Assembly (NCBI RefSeq): GCF_002211365.1
Contig: NZ_LOKZ01000018.1
Coordinates: 1 to 58,084 of the forward strand
DNA length: 58,084 nt
Reading direction: 5' to 3'
From: Rhizobium sp. R711
GTDB lineage: Bacteria; Pseudomonadota; Alphaproteobacteria; Rhizobiales; Rhizobiaceae
This document shows, piece by piece, positions 50,666 through 58,084 of this stretch; the stretch's first letter is position 1, and the number at the start of each line of letters is the position of its first letter. The notes beneath the pieces were generated by a model, which was not told where the DNA came from, searched no databases, and worked only from the letters and a program-made list of their open reading frames with translations. The position numbers were made by a program, and so were the translations under genes.

Positions 50666-51550
50666 TCAGTCATAGAAATCAGGCAAAAGCTTGAGCCCGT
50701 CGGCCTGATGCTTGTCGTGGTTGATAAAGAGCTGCGCATCGTATTCGTTCATGATTTGCTTGATCCGGTCCATGGACGAGATGGATTCGGGCTTATCGAC
50801 ATTCAGCGCGGGGACGATGTCCCGCTCGAAATTATCCTCTAGGTGTGCCACGTCCCCCGACAGAATGACGTAACCAGTCTTGGCCAAATGGACCATCAGC
50901 GACTGGCTTCCTGGGGTGTGGCCCGGCGTCGACAGCAATTTGACGCTGCCATCGCGGAACAGGTCGACGTCTCCAGTCACGAGTTCAAGACGGAGAGGGT
51001 GTCCGAGGAGCTTCCGAGCTAGCTGCACAAGCGTGTTGAGGTTCGGGTCCGAAGGTGGAGGCGAATTGATCCATTCGTATTCCGCCTTCTGCATCACAAC
51101 CGTGGCGTCCGGAAACAGACCAACGTTTCCGATATGATCACCGTGCGTATGAGACACGAGGACGTAGTCGATGTCGGCTGGCTTCAGTCCAACTTGAGCA
51201 AGCTGCGAGGAAATCGTCTTGTCGAGGTGATATACAATAAGGCTGGGAAGTGTGGACCACCCCTTGGGGTCGCCGATCGTCGCTTCGGGGACCCCAGTGT
51301 CCCACATGAGGTATTCGGTCCCCCGCTGGATTAGATAACATGTCGAGGAGAATTCAATTGACTTGCCCTTGTTCTCGCCGGGCGTCCAGACAGACTCGTC
51401 ATTCGCAAGGGAATGGCCGCAGTCGACCCGGTAGAGCCGATCGATCGTCGCAGCATGATTTTCTGCTTCCGTCGCTGACAATTGCGGGACGTCTGCTGTT
51501 GCGAAGAGCGCGAGGAAAATAACTTGAGTGATTGCAAAACGAAGTTTCAT
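50666..51550 (-). CDS. Exported metallo-beta-lactamase-fold AHL lactonase-like protein
   Basis: A 294-residue MBL-fold hydrolase. ATG 51550 with GGAGACAG upstream begins a signal peptide (LRFAITQVIFLALFATADV, to about SATEAE), so it is likely periplasmic. The metal site reads SHTHGDHIGNVG, then a later His in LLSTPGHTPGSQSL, Asp in LSGDVAH, and a C-terminal INHDKHQADG. Similar sequences include N-acyl homoserine lactonases (AiiB/AttM group), which open the lactone of quorum signals, but other MBL enzymes look alike. A regulon box hexamer is 143 nt upstream. Exported lactonase activity would reflect quorum quenching or detoxification of lactones. Confidence 0.85.
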   Translation of the reverse strand: MKLRFAITQVIFLALFATADVPQLSATEAENHAATIDRLYRVDCGHSLANDESVWTPGENKGKSIEFSSTCYLIQRGTEYLMWDTGVPEATIGDPKGWSTLPSLIVYHLDKTISSQLAQVGLKPADIDYVLVSHTHGDHIGNVGLFPDATVVMQKAEYEWINSPPPSDPNLNTLVQLARKLLGHPLRLELVTGDVDLFRDGSVKLLSTPGHTPGSQSLMVHLAKTGYVILSGDVAHLEDNFERDIVPALNVDKPESISSMDRIKQIMNEYDAQLFINHDKHQADGLKLLPDFYD

Positions 51551-51691
51551 TATCTGTCTCCGATCTAGCAGCAAAAAGAGGTTGTGGTTCCACTGTGGAA
51601 CCGCGGTAGTCGGAACATTCGTGATGTACATCTAAATGGCTCGCCACATGCGAAGTGATGGACGAATGTTAGCCAAGCCCTCGGTGACGCG

Positions 51692-51710
51692 TAATTGCAC
51701 TTAGGTATGG
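51692..51710 (-). promoter_or_regulatory. Regulon box and -10 for the lactonase-like gene
   Basis: Minus strand: CCATACC-TAAG-TGCAATTAC. TGCAAT (51694-51699) is four bases after ATACC and 143 nt before the start at 51550. Confidence 0.6.
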
Positions 51711-51849
51711 AAGGCCGAACGTTTGCTTATTGAACTTTCTTCCGAGGATGAGGTGCCGGACTATCCGAAAAACTTGTCAGCATAAGAACTCTCAAGGAAT
51801 CAACATCGTCGCTTCTTCTTCGTGAAAATAAATAATTTTGGGGAACCGC

Positions 51850-54729
51850 ATGGCAGCTCAAAAGGCAACATTGATTTTTGAATGTGAAGGGCTGGAGATC
51901 GATCTCGGACGGCGCGAGATGCGTGAAAGCGGGATTGTTATTGCACTTGGCGGCCGCGCGTTTGATCTCCTCGAGGTCTTGGTTCACTCGGCGGGGAGGG
52001 TCGTCAGTAAAGATGAACTGATGGCAGCCGTCTGGCCGGGTATGATTATCGAGGAAAATACTCTTCAAGTTCATGTCTCGGCAGTCCGAAAAGCGCTTGG
52101 CCAAGATCGCGGAATGTTGAAGACGTCCAAGGGTCGGGGCTACCAGTTGCTGGGAACGTGGCTAAGACGGCAGGAATATGTATCGGCGCTGGATAATGAA
52201 GTACCAACTCAGCCGTTCGTTTCCAATTTTCCGGCCGCCATGTCAGACGTGGTGGGGCGGTCTGCTGCAATGCGATACTTGCAAGATCTCTTGTCAGCCT
52301 ACCGAATGGTGACGTTGACTGGACCCGGCGGAATCGGAAAAACCGCGCTTGCACTGGAAGCGGCGCGGACCCTAATTCCTACCATTCAAGGTGAAGGCTG
52401 GCTCGTGGAGCTAGGCTCGCTCTCAGACGCTTCGTTGGTTCCCTCCGTTGTCGCTGGTGTTATCGGAGTAAGACTAGGCGGCGAGACTTCTGCTACCGCT
52501 GTGGCACGCGGAATCGGTGGAAGAAAATTTCTCCTTGTTTTAGATAATTGCGAGCACGTAGTGGACGCAGCCGCCGAGTTTGCGGAAACAGTCGTACGAA
52601 TGTGCCCGCACGTCACTGTTTTAGCGACAAGCCGCGAAGTACTACGGATTGCGGGTGAGCAAGTGTACCGCGTGCCGCCGCTAGACGTGCCACAGGACAA
52701 TCAGGCTGGCCCAGACGATGTCCTCCAATGCAGCTCGGTCGAGCTATTCGTAAAGCGGATTAAGGCTTTGGATGTGGACTTCACGGAGGCGGCCGACAAC
52801 CTTGCTGTCGTCGCTCTTATTTGTCGACATCTTGACGGAATTCCTCTGGCTATCGAGTTCGCGGCTGCACGGGCCGCCGTTCTTGGAACCATACAAGTTG
52901 CCAAACATCTTGATGATCGGTTTGGCCTATTGTTTGGGGGGCGACGAACAGCGCTCCCGAGGCACCAAACCCTTCGCGCAACGCTCGATTGGAGCTATGA
53001 GCTGCTCCCGGAGAACGAAAGGCGGCTGCTACGCCACCTGGCGGTTTTTGCAGGCGGGTTTACGCTCGATGCGGCAGCGACCGTTCTTAATGGGACCGCG
53101 GCGAATCTCTCGGAGATCACCGACAGCATCGCAAATCTCGTATCGAAATCGCTGGTGACCCTGGAATCATCTATTTCTAGTGGCCGATGGCGCCTTCTCG
53201 AGACGATCCGGGTCTACGCGATCGAGAAGCTTGTTGAACAAGATGAAGCTGATCAAGCATCGCGGCGGCATGCCGAGTATTTTCGTGATCTGATAACGCC
53301 GACCACTATTGGCTTGACGTTGGATCCAGCCAAGGAGGACATGGCCCGGAACGAGAGGGAGATTAGCAACGTCCGAGCGGCGCTTAGTTGGTCTTTCGGC
53401 TCAGGCGGGGACGTGGCGATCGGAATCGCGCTGACCGTCGCCTATGTGCCGGTGTGGACGTATCTCGGACTGATGGTCGAATGTTGCGACCGCGCGGAGC
53501 TCGCGCTTGACCGTCTCGAGCCGGAACTGAATATCGATTTATCGGTCAGAATTCATCTTCATCTCGCTCTCGGGCTCACGTTGATGTTTACGATGAGATC
53601 TGCCGAGCGCTGTGGGGCGGCTTTATCCAATGCACTCGAGGGTGCCAGAGAGATCGATGATGTGAAGGTTCAAGTGTTGGCTTTGTGGGCCTTGTGGATC
53701 CTGCATTTGAATACCGGGCAATCGCGAATGGCGGGGTTGGTCGCATTGCAATTCGGGCGCGCTGCCGAACGGACCGGCGATCCTGCCATCACGCTTATTA
53801 CTGATCGGCTACTTGGAAGCGCACTTCACTTTGGAGACGATCAGAGCCAGGCGCGGCGCCATTTGGAGCGTGTTCTTGGGAACTACGTGATTCTGAAAGA
53901 TCAACGGTACACGATCTGGCTCCAGCTAGATCAGCACGCAGTCGCGCAGGCGATGCAGGCGCGCGTGCTAGCATTGCAAGGGCTTTTTGATCAGGCACTA
54001 GTCACTGCACGAGAGAGTATTGAATCTGCGGCGAACCGCCGCCCCTTGATCTATGAGGTACTTCGCCTGGCGGCGGTCCCGGTTGCACTTATGGCTGGCG
54101 ATCTCGATGCCGCCGAACACGCGGTACAGAGGTTACTGGGTTTGGCGTCCGCTGGAAGCGCGGCGTTCTGGGTCAATGCCGCACATTGCCTGAATGCGAA
54201 GCTGCATATCCAGCGTGGCGACCTGGACAAAGGCGTCTCGCTGCTGACGACAGCACTCAATCATTGCGACAGCACAGGATGGACGGTGTGGTATCCGGAG
54301 TTCCTGGGTGCACTGGCAACTGGATTGGCTGGACTCAATCGAACGGACGAAGCGTCAGCGACGATCGACCGTGCACTTGCATGGTCGGAACGGGGCGGAG
54401 AGACTTACTATGTGGGCGAACTGCTGCGCATCAAAGGTCAACTCGCCCTTCAATCCCTTCCCCAACCACATTGGGTGGCAGAGGAGTGCTTCAACAAGGC
54501 GATAAGTCTCTCGCGAGTGCAAGGCGCTCTGACTTGGGAACTCAGAGCCTCAATGAGTCTGGCACGATTGCATATTGGACAGAACCGGCGTGATTTGGCG
54601 CGCCGAGTCCTCGCGCCGGTTTATGATCGTTTCACCGAAGGGTTTGATACAGCGGATCTATTAGCGGCTCGCCTCTTGCTCGGATCTCTGTCATCGCCGG
54701 AGATTGATGGACGAGGCGGCGACGGTTGA
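51850..54729 (+). CDS. Winged-helix regulator with STAND-type ATPase and helical repeats
   Basis: A 959-residue large regulator. Residues about 15-105 form an OmpR-like winged helix (GGRAFDLLEVLVHSAGRVVS, then TLQVHVSAVRKALG and SKGRGYQLLG). From about 125 an NTPase begins, with Walker A TLTGPGGIGKTALALEAAR, Walker B FLLVLDNCEHVVDA and the STAND-like LATSREVLRIAGEQVYRVPP. The C-terminal half is helical repeats ending in LSRVQGALTWELR. Such AfsR/MalT-like proteins switch on transcription after ligand binding. ATG 51850 follows GGGG; a longer start at 51838 is possible. A paralog is decayed at 12965-13557, whose tail matches here. Target genes unknown; an alternative candidate regulator of the box regulon. 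Confidence 0.9.
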   Translation: MAAQKATLIFECEGLEIDLGRREMRESGIVIALGGRAFDLLEVLVHSAGRVVSKDELMAAVWPGMIIEENTLQVHVSAVRKALGQDRGMLKTSKGRGYQLLGTWLRRQEYVSALDNEVPTQPFVSNFPAAMSDVVGRSAAMRYLQDLLSAYRMVTLTGPGGIGKTALALEAARTLIPTIQGEGWLVELGSLSDASLVPSVVAGVIGVRLGGETSATAVARGIGGRKFLLVLDNCEHVVDAAAEFAETVVRMCPHVTVLATSREVLRIAGEQVYRVPPLDVPQDNQAGPDDVLQCSSVELFVKRIKALDVDFTEAADNLAVVALICRHLDGIPLAIEFAAARAAVLGTIQVAKHLDDRFGLLFGGRRTALPRHQTLRATLDWSYELLPENERRLLRHLAVFAGGFTLDAAATVLNGTAANLSEITDSIANLVSKSLVTLESSISSGRWRLLETIRVYAIEKLVEQDEADQASRRHAEYFRDLITPTTIGLTLDPAKEDMARNEREISNVRAALSWSFGSGGDVAIGIALTVAYVPVWTYLGLMVECCDRAELALDRLEPELNIDLSVRIHLHLALGLTLMFTMRSAERCGAALSNALEGAREIDDVKVQVLALWALWILHLNTGQSRMAGLVALQFGRAAERTGDPAITLITDRLLGSALHFGDDQSQARRHLERVLGNYVILKDQRYTIWLQLDQHAVAQAMQARVLALQGLFDQALVTARESIESAANRRPLIYEVLRLAAVPVALMAGDLDAAEHAVQRLLGLASAGSAAFWVNAAHCLNAKLHIQRGDLDKGVSLLTTALNHCDSTGWTVWYPEFLGALATGLAGLNRTDEASATIDRALAWSERGGETYYVGELLRIKGQLALQSLPQPHWVAEECFNKAISLSRVQGALTWELRASMSLARLHIGQNRRDLARRVLAPVYDRFTEGFDTADLLAARLLLGSLSSPEIDGRGGDG

Positions 54730-54846
54730 TCGCAGTCCGTAGCGAAAATTCTCCTTCAGGATTCTTCAGGTTTGCTTCAAGGAAAGTCCTGCAATGATGC
54801 GCTACAACTGACTCCATTGGATCCGCGTATAGTTGGAGGAACGGCT

Positions 54847-55374
54847 GTGGAGGAGGTATGGTCAGAACCGAAGCGGATTGTTGCCTCGGGGAAAAAAAGC
54901 AGCAGGCTGAAGGCCGTTGAGACAAGGGATATTGCCGCCGCGCTCACAGCGCTCATCGCAGACTTCTTTGCACTTTATCTGAAGACCAAGAATTTCCGGT
55001 GGCATGTCTCAGGATCGCACTTTCGCGACTACCATCTGCTGCTGGACGAACAATCCGCCGAAATTCTAGCCGCGGTGGAGCCTATGGCAGCGCGAGTACG
55101 CAAATTGGGAGCGACGACACTCCGGTCTGTCGGTCACGTCGCCCGCCTCCAACGCTTGTTGGACAACGACCAACACTATCTGGAGCCGCGGCAAATGATA
55201 ACAGAACTCCTCGACGATAATCGTCAAATTGTCGATCTGCTTCGGGAGGCATATGAACTCTGCAACGACAATGGGGACTTTGTCAGTCTGAATCTGATCT
55301 CCGACTGTACCGATGACGCTGAAGGTCGCGCCTGGGTTCTGCTTTCGATCATGCAGGATGAAAATGGCGAATAA
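54847..55374 (+). CDS. dps: Dps-family ferritin-like protein, GTG start
   Basis: A 175-residue Dps protein. The start is read as GTG 54847 with GGAGG upstream. Dinuclear ferroxidase residues are visible in KTKNFRWHVSGSHFRDYHLL (His, His) and LDEQSAEI (Asp, Glu). Dps binds DNA and oxidises ferrous iron with peroxide, protecting against hydroxyl radicals. The N-terminal 25 residues are basic (RIVASGKKSSRLKAVE), which may bind DNA. It lies between the winged-helix regulator and a response regulator, so it may be part of a stress response. No regulon box was found. Confidence 0.88.
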   Translation: MEEVWSEPKRIVASGKKSSRLKAVETRDIAAALTALIADFFALYLKTKNFRWHVSGSHFRDYHLLLDEQSAEILAAVEPMAARVRKLGATTLRSVGHVARLQRLLDNDQHYLEPRQMITELLDDNRQIVDLLREAYELCNDNGDFVSLNLISDCTDDAEGRAWVLLSIMQDENGE

Positions 55375-55510
55375 GAAAGGTTGCCCCCGCGGATGATCGT
55401 CTAGTTTTCTGAACTGGTGATGTTGGTAGGCACGGATCTGTCTGCGCACGACGCTTGTTCGGGTTCCACCAATTGTTTCCCCTCAAGGGCATAAACAAGG
55501 AGGTATCGCA

Positions 55511-56212
55511 ATGTACAATCTCTCAACGAATGCAGCCTTCTATGCGCATGCGGCTCCATCGACAATTACGCGTCCGGTAGTATTTGTAGTCGATGACGAT
55601 ATCTCTATCCTGGAGTCTCTGGAGATGCTGATCCTTAGCGCCGGGTGGCAACCCGAGCTTTTCGGTTCGGCCGGTGCCTTCCTTTCGCAACCGAAGCCGC
55701 TTGCTCCGCATTGCCTTATCCTCGATGTCAATCTTCCCGATCTCAACGGACTGAAGTTGCAGGAATTGCTCTCGGAAAGCCGAAGTGGATTGCCGATTAT
55801 CTTCGTGACCGGCTGTGGCGACGTTCCGATGACGGTCCGAGCAATGAAAGCTGGGGCTGTCGACTTCCTAACGAAGCCTTTCAAGAATGAGGCATTGATC
55901 GACGCGATCGAACGCGCCTTGGAAGCAAGCACCAGATATGAAGAACTGGAGGCAGAGCTAGACATACTGCGCGAAAGTTTCGCATCTCTCAGCCGCCGTG
56001 AGACAGAGGTAATGAGTTTCGTGATCTCCGGGCTGCTTAACAAGCAAGTCGCCTATGAACTCGGTATCAGCGAGATCACTGTAAAGGCACATCGAGGGCA
56101 AGTGATGAGGAAAATGAACGCCCGCTCACTTCCCGAGCTAGTCAACATGGCGGCCAAGCTTGATGCCGATGGGAAAAATTCCAGGCTCGGTCACCTGACG
56201 TGCCCCCGTTAA
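55511..56212 (+). CDS. FixJ/TodT/StyR-type response regulator
   Basis: A 233-residue response regulator. Receiver (about 20-140): [40 protein letters not shown] with the phospho-acceptor Asp, [13 protein letters not shown], and [13 protein letters not shown] with the Lys. A helical linker leads to a LuxR/FixJ helix-turn-helix ([20 protein letters not shown], then [17 protein letters not shown]). It is a close paralog of the regulator at 36103 with the same recognition helix, so both likely bind the same box. ATG 55511 follows a strong AAGGAGG site. Downstream of Dps; no complete regulon box was found upstream of it. Confidence 0.93.
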   Translation: MYNLSTNAAFYAHAAPSTITRPVVFVVDDDISILESLEMLILSAGWQPELFGSAGAFLSQPKPLAPHCLILDVNLPDLNGLKLQELLSESRSGLPIIFVTGCGDVPMTVRAMKAGAVDFLTKPFKNEALIDAIERALEASTRYEELEAELDILRESFASLSRRETEVMSFVISGLLNKQVAYELGISEITVKAHRGQVMRKMNARSLPELVNMAAKLDADGKNSRLGHLTCPR

Positions 56213-56839
56213 ATTAGGCCATTCAGACCTGGAGTTTTCCACTTATGTGAAGTGCTCCCCGAATTTGGGCCAGCGGGAACTGGAATTTTCCGGGGTTTCA
56301 GTCGAGAATATTCCCGAACCTTTGGTATCGCGCCTAAGCAAGATGCTTTGAAGCAACAACAACTCCAGGACCTATATGCTAGCCGTACCGTGCGTCCAGC
56401 ATAGTGTACTAGCGGAGCCGGCGATATAGCAGTGCCCTGTTGACTCTCGTGCCTCGTATTGCAGCTGGCTTCATTAAGCTGCCTTCGCGAGAGATGTAGC
56501 AGCGAAGACTTGTCTCAATCACCTCAGGTGGCCAGATTAATCGATTTCACGCGCATATTCTGCAAATCGCGAATAACTCCAGCTACTCTTCCAAAAAGGG
56601 TCGCGTGTCGGCGGTTCGGGTTGGTTCAAGGCGAGCATAGAAGACATGAGGGACGGGGCGGCAGGTTATCGGCTTCCGGCCGGCTCAGTTCGCGTTACCG
56701 GCCAAGGCCCGCACCTGACACGCGGCAGACGTTTTTTTGTTGCCGCCGCCCGGTGCAATGACCTCGGATGATCTGTCTACGGCATGGAAAGTTCGCGACG
56801 CTTGCGCTTTCTGCGCGAGCAAGTTATACAATGAACTAG
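56213..56839. other. 627-bp gap with a solitary regulon core
   Basis: No credible gene is seen here. At 56317-56334 the sequence AACCTTTGGTATCGCGCC repeats the regulon core, but a matching hexamer at fixed spacing is absent. The last part holds the ArsR promoter. Short frames in this gap lack ribosome binding sites and family features. Confidence 0.45.
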
Positions 56840-57187
56840 ATGGTTCAGTATCTAAGTCCTCCCCTCGATCTCTCGTTTGCAGCGCTGTCCGATGCGACCC
56901 GCCGCGGGATCATAGATCAGCTTGGGCGAGGGGAGGCGTCGATCACCAGTCTCGCGGATAAGTTCCAGATGACGCTGACCGGCATGAAGAAGCACGTCCA
57001 GGTTCTCGAGCGGGCGGGGCTCGTCGTCACGCAGAAGGTCGGACGGGTGAGAACGTGCACGCTTGGGAAGCGCGGCCTCAAGGCGGAGGCCGAGTGGATC
57101 GAGGCGCGTTGCAAGCTGTTCGAGGCCCGCTTCGAAGCATTGGACGAAATCATCGGCGAAATGAAACCGGAGGGAAGCGATGACTGA
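56840..57187 (+). CDS. ArsR-family transcriptional regulator
   Basis: A 115-residue winged-helix protein of the ArsR type. Core: FAALSDATRRGIIDQLGRGEASI, then FQMTLTGMKKHVQVLERAGLV with the recognition helix and RTCTLGKRGLKAEAEW. It lacks the CxC metal site, as do the many ArsR regulators paired with AHSA1-type proteins. TACAAT (56827-56832) lies only seven bases before the ATG, so the mRNA may be leaderless; no Shine-Dalgarno is visible. Its stop overlaps the next gene by eight bases (coupled). Confidence 0.92.
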   Translation: MVQYLSPPLDLSFAALSDATRRGIIDQLGRGEASITSLADKFQMTLTGMKKHVQVLERAGLVVTQKVGRVRTCTLGKRGLKAEAEWIEARCKLFEARFEALDEIIGEMKPEGSDD

Positions 57188-57683
57188 GCAGGCTAACAGT
57201 GCAGGTGGTGCGCAGAACCGCACGTCAGTCGAGCGCAGAGGGGATCGCGAACTCGTCGTAACGCGAACATTCAATGCGCCGCCGAGCACGGTTTACAGGG
57301 CCTGGAGCCAGCCCGAGCTGTTCCAGCGTTGGTGGGTGCCAAAATCGGTATCCGGCGTTTCGCTCGTGTCGTGCGATATGGACGTCCGTACCGGCGGCAA
57401 ATATCGGCTGGAATTCGGCGCCGGCGGTTCGGACACCATGGTCTTTTATGGCAAGTATCTCGAGGTGGTGCCGAACGAGCGCATCGTCTGGACCAACGAC
57501 GAGGGCGACGAGGGCGCGATCACGACCGTGACCTTCGAGGACCAAGGCGGGAGGACACTACTGAATTTCCACGAAGTCTATCCGTCCAAGGAGGCGCTTG
57601 AGGAAGCACTACAGGGTTCGGCTGCCGCATTGCCGGAGCAGTTGGAGCAGCTCGACGAATTGCTTTCCAGCATGGACGAGTAG
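57180..57683 (+). CDS. SRPBCC/AHSA1-like protein
   Basis: A 167-residue SRPBCC protein of the activator-of-Hsp90 (AHSA1) type. ELVVTRTFNAPPSTVYRAWS and FQRWWVPKSVSG, then DMDVRTGGKYRLEFG and TVTFEDQGGRTLLNFHEVYP, are diagnostic. The start overlaps the ArsR gene, a very common pairing in alphaproteobacteria. Ligand unknown; possibly binds a hydrophobic small molecule. Confidence 0.92.
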   Translation: MTEQANSAGGAQNRTSVERRGDRELVVTRTFNAPPSTVYRAWSQPELFQRWWVPKSVSGVSLVSCDMDVRTGGKYRLEFGAGGSDTMVFYGKYLEVVPNERIVWTNDEGDEGAITTVTFEDQGGRTLLNFHEVYPSKEALEEALQGSAAALPEQLEQLDELLSSMDE

Positions 57684-57894
57684 CGCGGGTCGGGGAAGTC
57701 GCCTCGAGGGAACATCCGCTCTTGGGAAGTGACTCCATCGGCCTTTCCGGCCGGAGCGGGCGCGCGTTCCCGCCAGACATTCACCCTTAATCCGAATGTA
57801 CCGAATGCTAACCTTGATCAGGTGAGCTCGTTGACGGAGCACACCCAGGCAGAGTGTCTTCTCACCAGATTGAAGGCCGTGATAAAAAGGGCCC

Positions 57895-58084
57895 ATGGGC
57901 ATCAAGAACTATCTAATCGAAGGCGGCTCGGGTACTGGAAAGACGTCAGTCGCTACGGAACTGGAGCGGCGGGGCTACCATGTCGTCCATGGTGACCGCG
58001 TTTTGGCCTATGTCGGCGACCCCGAGACAGGCCAGGCGCTCGCAGGACCACCCGAAGGGGCAGACCGCATCGCTTGGGGATACA
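57895..58084 (+). CDS. P-loop nucleotide-binding protein, cut by the window end
   Basis: The first 63 residues of a protein that continues past the window. It begins NYLIEGGSGTGKTSVATELE, a Walker A loop (GGSGTGKTS) of the AAA/nucleotide-kinase type, followed by RRGYHVVHGDRVLAYVGDP. ATG 57895 has AAAAAGGG just before it. Similar small ATPases are annotated as broad nucleoside kinases or AAA-18 proteins. Only the N-terminal part can be seen. Confidence 0.75.
   Translation, partial: MGIKNYLIEGGSGTGKTSVATELERRGYHVVHGDRVLAYVGDPETGQALAGPPEGADRIAWGY

Noticed and set aside
1..58084. CRISPR arrays, rRNA genes, plasmid replication or conjugation genes
   Set aside because: No regularly spaced repeats, rRNA-like sequence, RepABC or Tra proteins were recognised, so the replicon type remains undetermined.

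Overview
The window looks like an accessory replicon or island of an alphaproteobacterium, most likely Hyphomicrobiales (rhizobia-like). The reasons are moderately high GC, an IalB-type gene remnant, FixJ-like response regulators beside PAS-rich sensor kinases, a MEDS-domain sensor, a winged-helix/STAND-ATPase regulator of a type common in rhizobia, and many single-copy redox and detoxification enzymes. Species cannot be decided from sequence alone.

Layout. 0.2-3.4 kb: a minimal Tn3-family element with 49-bp inverted repeats and a frame-broken transposase, inserted in an IalB-like gene. 4.2-7.1 kb: uracil/thymine DNA glycosylase, then aldo/keto reductase - SnoaL-like - TetR. 7.4-10.2 kb: HlyD/MFS efflux pair behind a promoter whose spacer is a perfect 18-bp palindrome. 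10.5-12.9 kb: MOSC/ferredoxin-reductase fusion and a peroxiredoxin-like protein. 12.9-15 kb: decayed regulator plus an IS630-type element inside another ORF. 15.2-17.8 kb: Tat-exported epoxide hydrolase operon. 18.0-24.5 kb: a signalling block (two multi-PAS kinases, a CheY-like receiver, a MEDS sensor and decayed receiver/kinase debris). 24.7-30.6 kb: LysR, SDRs, tautomerase, VOC protein, D-cysteine desulfhydrase-like enzyme, FMN reductase. 30.8-32.2 kb: NERD protein and an unknown. 32.3-43.5 kb: a second enzyme block (enoyl-CoA hydratases, RidA, SDR, nitronate monooxygenase, DJ-1, SnoaL, aldehyde dehydrogenases, epoxide hydrolase) with a FixJ-like regulator in its middle. 43.8-50.6 kb: MFS transporter and two more PAS kinases. 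50.7-51.6 kb: exported AHL-lactonase-like metallo-hydrolase. 51.8-56.2 kb: winged-helix ATPase regulator, Dps, second FixJ-like regulator. 56.8 kb to the end: ArsR, AHSA1-like protein, truncated P-loop protein.

Main discovery. A shared promoter element recurs in front of at least 17 transcription units between 7 and 52 kb. Read on the strand of the gene it is ATACC (or ACACC), four bases, then a -10-like hexamer (TACAAT, TGCAAT, TATAAT and similar), often followed by AG. In the best copies it is preceded by GGTRTCG, giving an inverted repeat such as GGTATCGGCAATACC. Spacing between ACC and the hexamer is four bases in every copy listed, each copy points at the next start codon, and the hexamer lies about 53-143 nt upstream of that start. 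The box also precedes kinase, MEDS and response-regulator genes. I infer one multi-input regulon: several PAS/GAF sensor kinases feeding two near-paralogous FixJ/TodT/StyR-type response regulators that switch on a scattered set of reductases, epoxide hydrolases, hydratases, detoxifying enzymes, a transporter and a lactonase. The ACCNNGGT/ACCATCGT core resembles, from memory, the binding boxes of StyR and TodT.

Caution. At least six otherwise conserved genes carry single-base indels, several in short homopolymers (tnpA twice, aldo/keto reductase, EF-hand protein, aldehyde dehydrogenase, receiver remnant). Some may be sequencing errors, others true decay.
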